Assembly (NCBI GenBank): GCA_021848045.1
Contig: JAJZNC010000006.1
Coordinates: forward strand, 1-41,841
DNA length: 41,841 bases
Direction: 5' to 3'
Source: an archaeon
Lineage (GTDB): Archaea; Thermoproteota; Nitrososphaeria; Nitrososphaerales; Gagatemarchaeaceae
Numbering within the stretch: the first letter of the stretch is position 1; every line of letters starts with the position of its first letter. The position numbers and the translations under genes were made by a program. Shown piece after piece: positions 20,219 through 28,888 of the stretch. The notes below the pieces were generated by a model. The model saw only the letters and a program-made list of their open reading frames with translations, searched no databases and was not told where the DNA came from.

Positions 20219-23101
20219 CTACGGCTCGATGCTGACGTAGTAGAGGTCGGTGACGCCGCCCTTGAGCTGGAAGAGACCCACGTTCATGGCCCCGCTCGTG
20301 TCGGTCCACACGTAGACCGAGCTGCCCGCGCTCCCAGGGCCGTACTCCTCGATCAGGGTCCCGACCTGGGAGAGCGCGCCGCTGACGCCCACCTTGGATA
20401 GCGAGACCGTCGCGGTGTTGATGAAGACGTTGGGGCTGACGGTGGTCGCGCTGACCACCGAGAGTCCTGAGGACTGGGCCAGCCCGGATATCCCGGCCAG
20501 GAGCTGCTGCGAGGTGCTGGATGCTATCGTGACCCTGGACGTAGTGGTGGTCGAGGAGGTGGTTGAGGACGTGGTCGTTGTGGTGTTCAACCCGGGGATC
20601 CCGTTGCCCTGCCCGGAGGAGGCCGCCCCAGCCTCCGCCGCGAGGAGGTTCTGGTAGGCGGCCGTGGCGTTGGGCCCTATACCCACGAGGTCGGTGGTAG
20701 GGCTTATCGCGGTCATGAAGGGCAGCTGGGTGACCACGCCCGAAGCCCCAGGGTTCGTGTAGACCGCTACGAAATACGTGAGCACTCCTCCCACCGAGTA
20801 CAACAGGTACGACCCGAACCTGTTGTTGGGGAGGAGGGTCAGCTCGGTCCTCACCTGCTGGTTGGTGGTCAGCGCGTTCTCTGCCGCGGAGGGCCCGATT
20901 ATCGTGGTCGAGTTCGAAGGATTCTGGTACAGGTAGATCTGCCCTAGGCGGTCCCCGCCGTAGGCGATGTACATGCCAGCGAGGTTCTGGCTCGCGGCGT
21001 TTTGGTAGTGGACGAGCTGGGTCGCCGCGAAGTAGGTCTTGTTCCCCACCGCCCACGGGATGTACTGGACCCCGACCGGCTGGACTGTGCCGTTGGAGGT
21101 GGTGGTCGGCCGCTGGTAGAACTGGGAGCCGGAGCGCCATATGAACGGGTTGCTCACGTGGTACTGGAAGTCGACGTCGAGCTGGCCGGGGACGGTCTGG
21201 GTCCCCAGGAGCTGCTCCGGGTACCTAAGCTGAGGGACCAGCCAGGCGGGCGGGGGTTGCCACGCGGAGTAGTAGTTCGAGTAGAAGCTGGAGACGAAGT
21301 CCGAGGAGTTGGTGCCCACGAGGTTCGAGACGTTGTAGAACTGCATCCCACCGTTCGCGACGTTCACAAGCGCCACCCCGAAGAACCTCAGGTAGGGGCT
21401 GGCCGCGAAGCCCGACTGGAGGGGGTAGTCGATGTAGACCTGGACGCAGTAGTAGATGTTGGTGCCGTCCGAGACCAGGTAGGCCGCCGGGTCCTCGACC
21501 AGCCCGGGGATCAGCACGCTCTGGACCCTGTCGAAGACGTTCCTGTTCCAGAGCATCTGCATGTTGGTGCCAGAGAAGGCGAAGCCTACCTGCCCCTCCG
21601 CGAACAACATCCACATCGCCTTCTGCCAGCCCGAGAGCGTGTAGTCGGGCGCCCCGGCGTATGAGGCGTTCCCTATCTCGTCGTATCCGGGGACGTGGAC
21701 GTACACGTCGTTGAGGAAACCCGGCCCCTCTCCGTAGTAGATCGGCGGGGCGGCGGGCACCCCGTAGGCGCTTGTCACGGGAACCTCAGAGCCGTTGTAC
21801 GTGTTGATGGCCAGGATCTTGGCGGCGTGGGTGTAGATCAGGTGCTCGCTGATCCAGTCGGTGGCCGGGTACGCGGGGGTCGTGGGGGAGACCCAGTACT
21901 CCGTCCCGTTCAGGAAGACTATCTCCGAGCTCCCCAGGGCCATCCAGTTGTAGGCCCCGATGGCCTTGGTGTTGGTCACGGTCGCGGCGGTCTGGTCCCA
22001 CTGCCTCACGACATCGAGGATGGTCGAGGAGTTGCTCGTCGGCAGGCTCGTCACGCTTCCGTCGACGATGTTCTGTATCCCCGCAGCCCACCTGGTGACC
22101 GTGATCTGCTTCTGTATCCCGGGGTCGAACTGGTATGGGACGTAGTTGTTGTTCCAGTTGAAGTACAGGAACGCCAGCGCGCCTGACTGGATCACCAGGA
22201 GGGCGATCAGGACGATCGCGATCCCCCTGTAGAGGCCGCCGCTTGGGAAGAGCGAGTCTCTCCTCTTCCCGAAGTACGAGTAGCCGAAGAGGAGCGCCGC
22301 AAGGACGACGAGCGAGACGCCGTAGAGATACGGGGTGGCTGCGTTCATGTACCAGTATGGCCCGCTCAGGACCACCCCGATGGCTATGGCGACCGCAACC
22401 GCGAGTATGTTGCGGAGCCAGACGTGGGTGCCCCTTGTCGTCAGGTTCTTGAGCAGTCTGAGGATCATCCTGACCGCGAAGACCGTCAGGAAGGCCGAGA
22501 CGAAGTAATAGACGAGGTTGAACTGCACCTCCATGGTGGGCATCAGGGAGATCAGCTGGTCGCCGGAAGCGGGGAGGAAGGGGAGGGCGAGGAGCCGTGG
22601 GATGTCCGCCCAGGTCCCGATCCCCTGGGAGAGCATGGCTACGGAGTTCATTATCGGCCCGAGCGTCGGGAAGCTGTCGTTGAAGACGAAGAACCCGAAG
22701 ACGAGGACCCACTTCACGAACTGCCACATCCCCCACACCCAGGCGCCCGGCCTCAAGGTCGCGAGCGGGCGCTGTATCTCGTCCCCGTACTGGGCGGTCC
22801 TCCTGGTCATCAGGGTGAACAGCCCGCTCAGGTCGCTCTTGCCGGGGCGCGGGTTGACCACGAGGAGGGCGAGGATACCCCCGACCAGGAAGGTGTACCC
22901 GTGGTAGAAGGTTATCCCGAACCAGCTGAGGTCAGACTTTGTCGAGAAGACGTGCTGGGCGATCGACCACTGGAGGTACGTCCACGCCGCGAAGAGGGCG
23001 ACCAAGACGGCGAAGAGCGCTATCAGGAGCCAGACCGCCCGGGGCCCGAACGAGACTCGCGGGGGGGTCTCCTCGCCGACGGGGGGGCCGCTGTAAGCCA
23101 A
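20219..23101 (-). CDS. UPF0182-family giant membrane protein
   Basis: A 960-residue protein with about seven to eight TM helices in the first 330 residues (from AVWLLIALFAVLVALFAAWT) and a large external domain. Family landmarks are EHLIYTHAAKILAINTYNGS, PPIYYGEGPGFLNDVYVHVP, LFAEGQVGFAFSGTNMQMLW, RNVFDRVQSVLIPGL and YLVSDGTNIYYCVQVYID; they match the UPF0182 pattern of YTHGYG, YFGE, NRN..R and DG.LYWI.D. A Thr/Ser-rich linker (about residues 835-855) precedes a short C-terminal beta domain. The function of the family is unknown. It starts at TTG 23101 with a TATA element about 29 nt upstream. The N-terminus has no signal peptide beyond the first TM. Confidence 0.82.
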   Translation of the reverse strand: MAYSGPPVGEETPPRVSFGPRAVWLLIALFAVLVALFAAWTYLQWSIAQHVFSTKSDLSWFGITFYHGYTFLVGGILALLVVNPRPGKSDLSGLFTLMTRRTAQYGDEIQRPLATLRPGAWVWGMWQFVKWVLVFGFFVFNDSFPTLGPIMNSVAMLSQGIGTWADIPRLLALPFLPASGDQLISLMPTMEVQFNLVYYFVSAFLTVFAVRMILRLLKNLTTRGTHVWLRNILAVAVAIAIGVVLSGPYWYMNAATPYLYGVSLVVLAALLFGYSYFGKRRDSLFPSGGLYRGIAIVLIALLVIQSGALAFLYFNWNNNYVPYQFDPGIQKQITVTRWAAGIQNIVDGSVTSLPTSNSSTILDVVRQWDQTAATVTNTKAIGAYNWMALGSSEIVFLNGTEYWVSPTTPAYPATDWISEHLIYTHAAKILAINTYNGSEVPVTSAYGVPAAPPIYYGEGPGFLNDVYVHVPGYDEIGNASYAGAPDYTLSGWQKAMWMLFAEGQVGFAFSGTNMQMLWNRNVFDRVQSVLIPGLVEDPAAYLVSDGTNIYYCVQVYIDYPLQSGFAASPYLRFFGVALVNVANGGMQFYNVSNLVGTNSSDFVSSFYSNYYSAWQPPPAWLVPQLRYPEQLLGTQTVPGQLDVDFQYHVSNPFIWRSGSQFYQRPTTTSNGTVQPVGVQYIPWAVGNKTYFAATQLVHYQNAASQNLAGMYIAYGGDRLGQIYLYQNPSNSTTIIGPSAAENALTTNQQVRTELTLLPNNRFGSYLLYSVGGVLTYFVAVYTNPGASGVVTQLPFMTAISPTTDLVGIGPNATAAYQNLLAAEAGAASSGQGNGIPGLNTTTTTSSTTSSTTTTSRVTIASSTSQQLLAGISGLAQSSGLSVVSATTVSPNVFINTATVSLSKVGVSGALSQVGTLIEEYGPGSAGSSVYVWTDTSGAMNVGLFQLKGGVTDLYYVSIEP

Positions 23102-23124
23102 GCTGGGGGGACCGGACGAGGGGG

Positions 23125-23134
23125 CGTTATACGC
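23125..23134 (-). promoter_or_regulatory. TATA box for the UPF0182 gene
   Basis: On the minus strand CGTATAACGC is centred about 29 nt upstream of TTG 23101. The spacing supports the TTG start and a leaderless mRNA. Confidence 0.5.
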
Positions 23135-23161
23135 GTTGTGCGGAGGGAGGGGGCGTCTGAT

Positions 23162-24745
23162 CTAGGCGGGTACGACTATCCTGATGAAGGACGACTCGAA
23201 GGTCAGCCCGTCGGTCGCCGTGAGGATCGCGTAGTACTCGCCTGGCTTGAGCGATTGGAGGGCGGAGACGGTTACAGGCACGGTCGCCTCCCCCCCGAGG
23301 GCGGGGGAGACCGAGCTCGAGGGGACGCCGAACGTCAGGTTCTCGGGGGTCGACAAGTACGACTCCGAGTCCGAGAATGTGAGCCTCAGGGGCCCCCGGT
23401 GGCCGGTGTCATGGACGACGAGGTCGACGGTGGCGCCCGCGCCACGGTGGACGACGAGCGTCGTGTTCCCGGACACGCTCGTGTAGAACCCCGGCGAGTA
23501 GGCCGAGTCTGCGTAGCCCAGGACGTTCCCGGTCTGCTCCACGAACCATGCCCTCCCCCCTCCCACGGCGAACGTGAGGGCGTTCCCGATGGTGTTCGCG
23601 TTGGTGGGAAGGCTCGACTCCGAGTACTCCACGAGCGAGCCGTTGGCGGGGGTGATCCTGGCCATCCTGTTCCCATAGTGCTCGTTCGTCCACACGCTGG
23701 CCCCGCTCGCGCTCACGAAATAGGGGAGCGTCGTCACGGGGCTCCCGTACCAGAAGACCGACGTGGTAGGGAAGTAGGACCACGCGTCGGTCGTGAAGTT
23801 GTAGAAGGCCACGCTCGAGGTCCCGTGGAGGGCGACCCAGAGCGCCCCCGACCCGAGCGAGAGGCTCGTCGGGTCCACCAGGTGCTGTCCTCCGAGGAGC
23901 TGCGGCGAGTAGTGGCCGACGTTGAACGAGTACACCCCGCCGCCCTGAGGCTCGAGGTCTCCAACCGTCGAGAAGTACCCCGAGGTCGAGTTCGCGAAGA
24001 CTATCTGTGACGGGTAGGCGCTCGTCCCTCCGGGGACGGGGAACTCGCGGATCGTCCCGTTCTGGCTGAGCTCGCCTATCTTCCCAGCGAAGAGCTCGGT
24101 GAACCACAGGGTGTCTCCCGGGCCAGGGGTGAGGGTGTACGGGAAGGAGCCGTTGGTCGGGACCTTGACCGAGGTGTACATCCCCGTCGAAGGGTCGAGG
24201 GCAACCAGCTGGTTCCCGCCCGAGTCGGTGGCCCATACCTCGCCGTTCCACAGGACCACGCTCCAGACGCTGGTCTTCGGGCCGCAGAGCCCTCCAGGGG
24301 CGGGGGGAGCGGGATAGTCGTAAGGCCAGGGGTACTCGACGAGCGTGCGGTTGGCAGGGTAGAAGTGCGCCAGCCCGGCGACGGAGGTCTCGGCGAACCA
24401 CACAGACCCGTCGGGGGCGACCGCCGGAGCGTTGGGCGCCCTTATCGGGGTCGGCAGCTGGTACTCGGTCACTCCGCCTATCGTGGTGGGAGGGGCGAGC
24501 TGCGTCCTCACGACGTCCCCCGCAGGGTAGCTGGCGACCGCCCCCTGGGGAGTCTCGGTCAAGGTCGCCCCTCCCAGGGGGTCAACGCAGCTGGACCCGG
24601 AGGGGTGCGCCCCCCCTGTGCCTTGGCCTTTCTGGAAGAGGTAGTAGATGCCTACGGATGCGGAGGCGATAAGGAGTATCAACGCGACGGCGACCGCGCC
24701 CCTGCCTAGGCCGCCTCGAGGATTCGAGAACGCGATCGCGCCCAC
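23162..24745 (-). CDS. Membrane-anchored Vgb-like beta-propeller protein
   Basis: A 527-residue protein with one N-terminal TM helix (GAVAVALILLIASASVGIYYLF, about 15-36) and an external part. The propeller (about 80-425) consists of repeats like APDGSVWFAETSVAGLAHF and PGDTLWFTELFAGKIGELS with NGTIREFPVP, which is the streptogramin B lyase (Vgb)/SMP-30-like pattern DGxLWFTE..xxKIGxI. A C-terminal beta-sandwich (about 430-527) follows. The lyase catalytic histidines cannot be aligned with confidence, and archaeal members are abundant as secreted proteins of unknown role, so lyase activity is not claimed. The start is GTG 24745. It follows the mutase genes on the same strand and is 60 nt upstream of the UPF0182 gene. 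Confidence 0.75.
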   Translation of the reverse strand: MGAIAFSNPRGGLGRGAVAVALILLIASASVGIYYLFQKGQGTGGAHPSGSSCVDPLGGATLTETPQGAVASYPAGDVVRTQLAPPTTIGGVTEYQLPTPIRAPNAPAVAPDGSVWFAETSVAGLAHFYPANRTLVEYPWPYDYPAPPAPGGLCGPKTSVWSVVLWNGEVWATDSGGNQLVALDPSTGMYTSVKVPTNGSFPYTLTPGPGDTLWFTELFAGKIGELSQNGTIREFPVPGGTSAYPSQIVFANSTSGYFSTVGDLEPQGGGVYSFNVGHYSPQLLGGQHLVDPTSLSLGSGALWVALHGTSSVAFYNFTTDAWSYFPTTSVFWYGSPVTTLPYFVSASGASVWTNEHYGNRMARITPANGSLVEYSESSLPTNANTIGNALTFAVGGGRAWFVEQTGNVLGYADSAYSPGFYTSVSGNTTLVVHRGAGATVDLVVHDTGHRGPLRLTFSDSESYLSTPENLTFGVPSSSVSPALGGEATVPVTVSALQSLKPGEYYAILTATDGLTFESSFIRIVVPA

Positions 24746-24779
24746 CTGCTCGACTAGGCCCTTGCTCTGGCTCGGCCCT

Positions 24780-25211
24780 CTACTCTGCCCAGCGTTCCTT
24801 GCGGACGCGCTCCCTGATGTGCCCGACTATCTCCTCCAGCGAGGTGCCCGGGCCGTAGAGGCCGGAGATGCCGAGCTTGAGGAGCCTGGGCTTGTCCTCG
24901 TCCGGGATGATCCCCCCTCCCGTCACTATGATGTCCTTCCCGCCGTACTTGTCGAGGAGTCTTTTGACCTGGGGGAAGGCTGTCATGTGGGCCCCGTTGA
25001 GGAGCGAGAGGGCGACGACGTCCACGTCCTCGTCCACCGCCATCCGGGCGACCTCCTCCGGGGTCGGTAGCAGGCCGATGTAGATCACCTCCATACCCGC
25101 GTCCCTGAAGGCCCTGGCCAGGACGAGGACCCCCCTGTCGTGCCCGTCGAGCCCCGGCTTCGCGACCAGGACCCTGATCTTCCGCTTCTCTTGGGCGGAG
25201 CGCTGCCGCAT
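24780..25211 (-). CDS. B12-binding small subunit of an acyl-CoA mutase (McmA2/IcmB-like)
   Basis: A 143-residue cobalamin-binding domain. The base-off signature KPGLDGHDRG (D22, H24, G27) supplies the lower axial histidine. It is followed by the Rossmann strands EVIYIGLLPTPEE, DVVALSLLNGAH and IIVTGGGIIPDED, with the GGG turn contacting the nucleotide tail. It pairs with the large catalytic subunit 59 nt upstream. Split two-subunit mutases of this kind occur in archaeal methylmalonyl-CoA mutases and in isobutyryl-CoA mutase (IcmA/IcmB); the substrate is set by the large subunit. Confidence 0.9.
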   Translation of the reverse strand: MRQRSAQEKRKIRVLVAKPGLDGHDRGVLVLARAFRDAGMEVIYIGLLPTPEEVARMAVDEDVDVVALSLLNGAHMTAFPQVKRLLDKYGGKDIIVTGGGIIPDEDKPRLLKLGISGLYGPGTSLEEIVGHIRERVRKERWAE

Positions 25212-25270
25212 TGCGACGACGGGGCGCGTCTGCTAGAAAAAGTGTTCTGTGGAGAGGGCGAGCCCGTCAG

Positions 25271-27028
25271 TCAGAGGATCTGCGGCTCCTTGTAGGTGCC
25301 GAAGACCGCCCTGCCCGCGCTGACTATCTCGCCCAGGGTCGCGTAGGCGGAGACGGCGTCCATGAGAGGGTACATCGAGTTCGCGTCAGGGTCGTCGTAC
25401 GCCCTCGTGAGCCTGTTGAGCGCGGACCTGACCTTCGCAGCGTCCCTCTCGGCCCTCACCTTCCGGACCCTCTCGACCTGCCTCTTCTGGGCCTTGAAGT
25501 CTATCTTCAGGGTGGTTATGGGCGACCCCTCCTTCGCGGTGTACTTGTTCACCCCCACGACCACGTCCTCCCCGCTCTCGACGCGCTTCGAGAGGCGGTA
25601 CGCGTTCTCGGCTATCTCGCGCTGGAGGAAGCCCGACTTTATCGCGCTGAGTATGCCCCCCGCACGCTCGATCCTGTCGAAGTACCTGTACGCTTGGGCC
25701 TCCAGCTCGTCGGTGAGCCACTCTACGTAGTACGACCCGCCCAGCGGGTCCATCACGGCGGTCGCGCCGGTCTCCTCGGCGATTATCTGCTGCGTCCTGA
25801 GCGCGACCTGCACCGCGTGCTCCGTTGGCAGGGCCATGGCCTCGTCGTAGGAGTTGGTGTGGAGCGACTGGGTACCGCCGAGGACGGCCGCCATGGCCTC
25901 AAGGGCGGTCCTCACCACGTTGTTGTAGGGCTGCTGCCAGGTCAGAGACGCGCCGGAGGTCTGGGTGTGGAACCTCAGCAGGAGGCTCCTCGCCTTCTTC
26001 GCCCCGTATCTCTCCCTGAGGACGGTCGCCCATATCCTCCTCGCCGCGCGGAACTTTGCGATCTCCTCGAAGAAGTCCATCGTGGAGTTGAAGAAGAAGC
26101 TCAGCCTCGGCGCGAAGTCGTCGACATCCAGCCCGGCCTCGACCCCGAGCTCGACGTACCCGAAGCCGTCCGCGAGGGTGAAGGCGAGCTCCTGGACCGC
26201 GCTGGAGCCGGCTTCACGTATGTGGTAGCCGCTGATGCTCACGTAGTTCCACTGGGGCATGTGCTTGGTGCAGTAGAGCATCATGTCCCTGACGATCCTC
26301 AGGTGAGCCTCCGGAGGGTACACCCACTCCTTCTGGGCGATGTACTCCTTGAGCATGTCTGCCTGGACGGTCCCCCTTAGGGACTCGAGCCGGAGTCCCT
26401 TCTCCTTCGCAACCCCCGCGTACATCGCGGTCAGGACGGCGGCGGGAGCGTTGATCGTCATCGAGGTGCTCACCTTGTCGAGCGGTATCCCGTCGAAGAT
26501 GGCCTCCATGTCGCGGAGGGACGAGACGTTCACCCCGCAGCGCCCTACCTCCCCGTGGGCCTTTTCGGAGTCCGCGTCGTAGCCGTAGAGAGTGGGCATG
26601 TCGAAGGCAACGCTGAGCCCAGTCTCGCCGTGCTCCAGGAGGAGCTTGAGCCTCTTGTTGGTGTCCTCAGGGGTCCCGAAGCCCGAGAACATCCTCATCG
26701 TCCACTGCCTTCCGCGGTACATCGAAGGGTAGACGCCCCGCGTGTACGGAAAGACCCCCGGGAGCGCGAGCTCCGACTGGGCGATGGACGCGATGTCGCT
26801 CGGCGTGTAGACAGGCTGGAGCGGCACGCCTGAGGCTGTCTCGAAGTGAGCCTTGAGCTCGGGAGCGGTCTCGACCCAGGGCGAGTAGACCTCCTTCAGC
26901 CAGCGCTCGTAGCCCGCCTTCATGTCCTTGAGCGCCCTCCTGTCGAAGACAGAGGCGGTCTTCTTCCTCCTCGTCGAGACCTCCTTTGATTTCTTGCCCC
27001 AGTACACGTCCTTGGCGCTGGAGAGCAT
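25271..27028 (-). CDS. Acyl-CoA mutase large subunit; substrate pocket resembles isobutyryl-CoA mutase
   Basis: The TIM-barrel subunit of a coenzyme-B12-dependent acyl-CoA mutase (585 residues), converting branched to linear acyl-CoA by a radical carbon-skeleton shift. Conserved parts are [41 protein letters not shown] (H269), [38 protein letters not shown] and [10 protein letters not shown]. Relative to P. freudenreichii methylmalonyl-CoA mutase (Y89, R207, H244), the residues at the same spacing from the GYH histidine are F114 and Q232. That Phe/Gln pair is found in isobutyryl-CoA mutase. Annotating it as methylmalonyl-CoA mutase is therefore unsafe. The gene starts 21 nt after the biotin-ligase-like gene and precedes the B12 subunit. 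Confidence 0.88.
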   Translation of the reverse strand: MLSSAKDVYWGKKSKEVSTRRKKTASVFDRRALKDMKAGYERWLKEVYSPWVETAPELKAHFETASGVPLQPVYTPSDIASIAQSELALPGVFPYTRGVYPSMYRGRQWTMRMFSGFGTPEDTNKRLKLLLEHGETGLSVAFDMPTLYGYDADSEKAHGEVGRCGVNVSSLRDMEAIFDGIPLDKVSTSMTINAPAAVLTAMYAGVAKEKGLRLESLRGTVQADMLKEYIAQKEWVYPPEAHLRIVRDMMLYCTKHMPQWNYVSISGYHIREAGSSAVQELAFTLADGFGYVELGVEAGLDVDDFAPRLSFFFNSTMDFFEEIAKFRAARRIWATVLRERYGAKKARSLLLRFHTQTSGASLTWQQPYNNVVRTALEAMAAVLGGTQSLHTNSYDEAMALPTEHAVQVALRTQQIIAEETGATAVMDPLGGSYYVEWLTDELEAQAYRYFDRIERAGGILSAIKSGFLQREIAENAYRLSKRVESGEDVVVGVNKYTAKEGSPITTLKIDFKAQKRQVERVRKVRAERDAAKVRSALNRLTRAYDDPDANSMYPLMDAVSAYATLGEIVSAGRAVFGTYKEPQIL

Positions 27029-27049
27029 CTTCTCGGGGCGTTCCCCCGG

Positions 27050-27823
27050 TTACTGATAAAAGTGTGCGCCCCGGCGCGCGGGTCGTTCTCCATACTGCAA
27101 GACCAGCTCGACGTCCCCCGGGCCGAGGGTCGTGGTCTCGAGCCCCCGCAGGCGGGGGACCTCCAGGACGAGCGAGCCGTCGTCGTCCAGGCATGCCGCC
27201 CTACCCCTCAAGACGCCTCCCCCGACCACCCTGGCCTCGACCTCGCTCCCCATCCAGGAGATCGTCGGGACGATCCTGGCGACCATCTTGCTCCGCCGAC
27301 CGGCAGCCCACTCCGCATAGTACCAATCCACTGCGTGGAGGATCTTCTCTCGCAGGAGGCCGAGGTCGACCTCCACTCCGAGCTCGCCTCGGATAGAGGT
27401 CTTCGGGAGGCCGGGCGGGAAGCCGAGAGGGACGCCCGAGAAGCAGTCCACAGAGACGGCGAATACCATGCCCGCGTCCCGACCCGGCGCCTCCCGCGAG
27501 GAGACCGAGGCCATCCCCACGACGCGACCGCCGACGGTGACCAGGTTTGGCCAGTGGAGCCAGCTGACGACGCCCGTGTCGCGCCTTATGCCCTCCGATA
27601 CGCATGCCGCGACCAAGGGCACGAGCGAGGACAGCTCCCGGGGCGGCGGCTTCCCCTCGCCGAGTCTGCAGATCCAGAGGTCGAGTGCCCCCTCGCGCCT
27701 GCCCTGGATCACCAGCCCGTCGGAGAAGCGACGCACGCCGGAGCCCTTTCTGACCTTCCAGGCGAACTCGGCCAAGCCCGGAGGGCGGCCCTGCCGGTCG
27801 TGATATCCTTTGGCCGGAGCCAC
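27050..27823 (-). CDS. Degenerate biotin-protein-ligase-like protein
   Basis: The 257-residue product resembles the back half of BirA/LplA-type ligases: SWLHWPNLVTVGGRVVGMASV corresponds to the KWPNDxxxxGKKVxGI core, VDLGLLREKILHAVDWYYAEW to the following helices, and VVGGGVLRGRAACLDDDGSL to the C-terminal BPL_C domain. The catalytic lysine of KWPND is His and the Asp is Leu, and the GRGRxGR adenylate loop is not clearly present (QGRREGAL is the nearest). Catalysis is doubtful. The frame is open to 28003, but GTG 27823, 28 nt after a TATA element, is the likely leaderless start. It heads the mutase operon. Confidence 0.6.
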   Translation of the reverse strand: MAPAKGYHDRQGRPPGLAEFAWKVRKGSGVRRFSDGLVIQGRREGALDLWICRLGEGKPPPRELSSLVPLVAACVSEGIRRDTGVVSWLHWPNLVTVGGRVVGMASVSSREAPGRDAGMVFAVSVDCFSGVPLGFPPGLPKTSIRGELGVEVDLGLLREKILHAVDWYYAEWAAGRRSKMVARIVPTISWMGSEVEARVVGGGVLRGRAACLDDDGSLVLEVPRLRGLETTTLGPGDVELVLQYGERPARRGAHFYQ

Positions 27824-27843
27824 GCGCAGGCCTCGTGAGCGTA

Positions 27844-27853
27844 GGTTTATCTC
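27844..27853. promoter_or_regulatory. Shared bidirectional TATA region between the mutase operon and meaB
   Basis: GGTTTATCTC on the plus strand (GAGATAAACC on the minus) is the only AT-rich element between GTG 27823 (leftward) and TTG 27888 (rightward). Leftward, its distance (about 26 nt) predicts a leaderless mRNA. Rightward, it predicts a leader of about 14 nt carrying the AGGAG site at 27877-27882. One element may therefore serve both mutase and chaperone genes. Confidence 0.45.
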
Positions 27854-27887
27854 AAGAGAGGGGCGGGACGGCACCCAAGGAGACAGC

Positions 27888-28883
27888 TTGGAAGTCGAAG
27901 ACCTCGCAGCCCGCCTTGCCAGGGGGGACAGGAGGGCGCTGGCAAGGGCGATCACCCTGGTGGAGAACGAGGCGACGGGGTCCGCCCGGCTCATGAAGGC
28001 CATCGGCCCTCGGGTCGGGCGCGCCTTCGTGATAGGCGTGACCGGGCCGCCAGGGGCGGGGAAGAGCAGCCTCGTGGACAGGCTGACCGACGTCTACAGG
28101 TCCAGGGGCCTTAAGGTGGGGGTCGTCGCGATAGACCCCACGAGCCCGCTGACAGGGGGGGCGCTCCTGGGCGACAGGGTGAGGATGGTCGACCACACGA
28201 TGGACGCGGGGGTCTACATCAGGAGCATGGCTTCGCGTGGGTGGGCCGGAGGGCTCTCCGGGGCGGTGGCCGACGTGATCCAGCTCCTCGACGCTTCGGG
28301 GACGGACATCATAATGGTCGAGACGGTCGGGATAGGCCAGTCTGACACAGACGTGGTGAGGGTCGCCCACGCCGTGGTGGTCGTGCTCATGCCAGGCCTG
28401 GGGGACGACGTCCAGGCGTCCAAGGCGGGCCTGATGGAGATAGGGGACGTCTACGTGGTCAACAAGTCCGACCTCCCGGGGGCGGACGACATGGTGGTTG
28501 ACCTGCTCGCGATGGTCAGGGGGATCAGGGGGCGGAGCCCCTCCGTCCTCAAGGCCTCGGCGGCGAAGCGAGACGGGATAGAAGAGGTCGCGCGCGCGCT
28601 CGACCGGGTGAGATCCAAGTTCCTCTCGTCTCCGTCGGAGGAGGGCGACAGGATCAGGCTGAGGAGCATCCGGGGGATGATAATCGAGCTCGCGAGGAGG
28701 GGTGTGGTGGGCGACCTGGAGAGGAGGGCGGAGTCGCGCCTTGACGAGCTGGCCCTGGAGGTCTCCCGGCACGCCCTCACCGCTGACGAGGCGGCGGCCG
28801 AGCTCCTGGGCGGTGACGCCCGCAGGGATGCGAGGGGGGCCGCACGGCCGCGCAGGGAGCAACGGACATATCCAGCGCGATAG
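27888..28883 (+). CDS. meaB: MeaB/ArgK-type G-protein chaperone of the B12 acyl-CoA mutase
   Basis: A SIMIBI GTPase that loads and protects the cobalamin mutase. Motifs in order are Walker A VTGPPGAGKSS (about residues 50-61), VVAIDPTSPLTGGALLGDRVRM, the switch YIRSMASRGWAGGLS, G3-type ETVGIGQSDTDV, and the base-specificity NKSD. The length (331 residues) is normal. I place the start at TTG 27888 because AGGAG lies 5-6 nt before it; upstream in-frame text from 27810 is not MeaB-like. It is divergent from the mutase operon and followed 5 nt later by a PrpD-like gene, so it is probably co-transcribed with that gene. Confidence 0.9.
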   Translation: MEVEDLAARLARGDRRALARAITLVENEATGSARLMKAIGPRVGRAFVIGVTGPPGAGKSSLVDRLTDVYRSRGLKVGVVAIDPTSPLTGGALLGDRVRMVDHTMDAGVYIRSMASRGWAGGLSGAVADVIQLLDASGTDIIMVETVGIGQSDTDVVRVAHAVVVVLMPGLGDDVQASKAGLMEIGDVYVVNKSDLPGADDMVVDLLAMVRGIRGRSPSVLKASAAKRDGIEEVARALDRVRSKFLSSPSEEGDRIRLRSIRGMIIELARRGVVGDLERRAESRLDELALEVSRHALTADEAAAELLGGDARRDARGAARPRREQRTYPAR

Positions 28884-28888
28884 GACGA

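Noticed and set aside
19860-21140. 426-codon minus-strand frame at the UPF0182 3' end
   Set aside because: His/Arg/Gly-rich shadow of the UPF0182 gene running through the convergent gene's start.
22424-24010. 528-codon plus-strand open frame across the UPF0182 and propeller genes
   Set aside because: Spans two real genes on the other strand, lacks any hydrophobic or domain structure, and is Arg/Asp/Glu-rich as expected of a shadow.
23162-24745. Calling the propeller a streptogramin-resistance lyase
   Set aside because: Only the propeller repeat pattern is evident; catalytic residues were not located and such folds are common in unrelated secreted proteins.
27824-28003. N-terminal extension of the biotin-ligase-like protein
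   Set aside because: It would run antisense into the start of meaB and gives Ser/Arg-rich text; GTG 27823 has a TATA box at the right distance.
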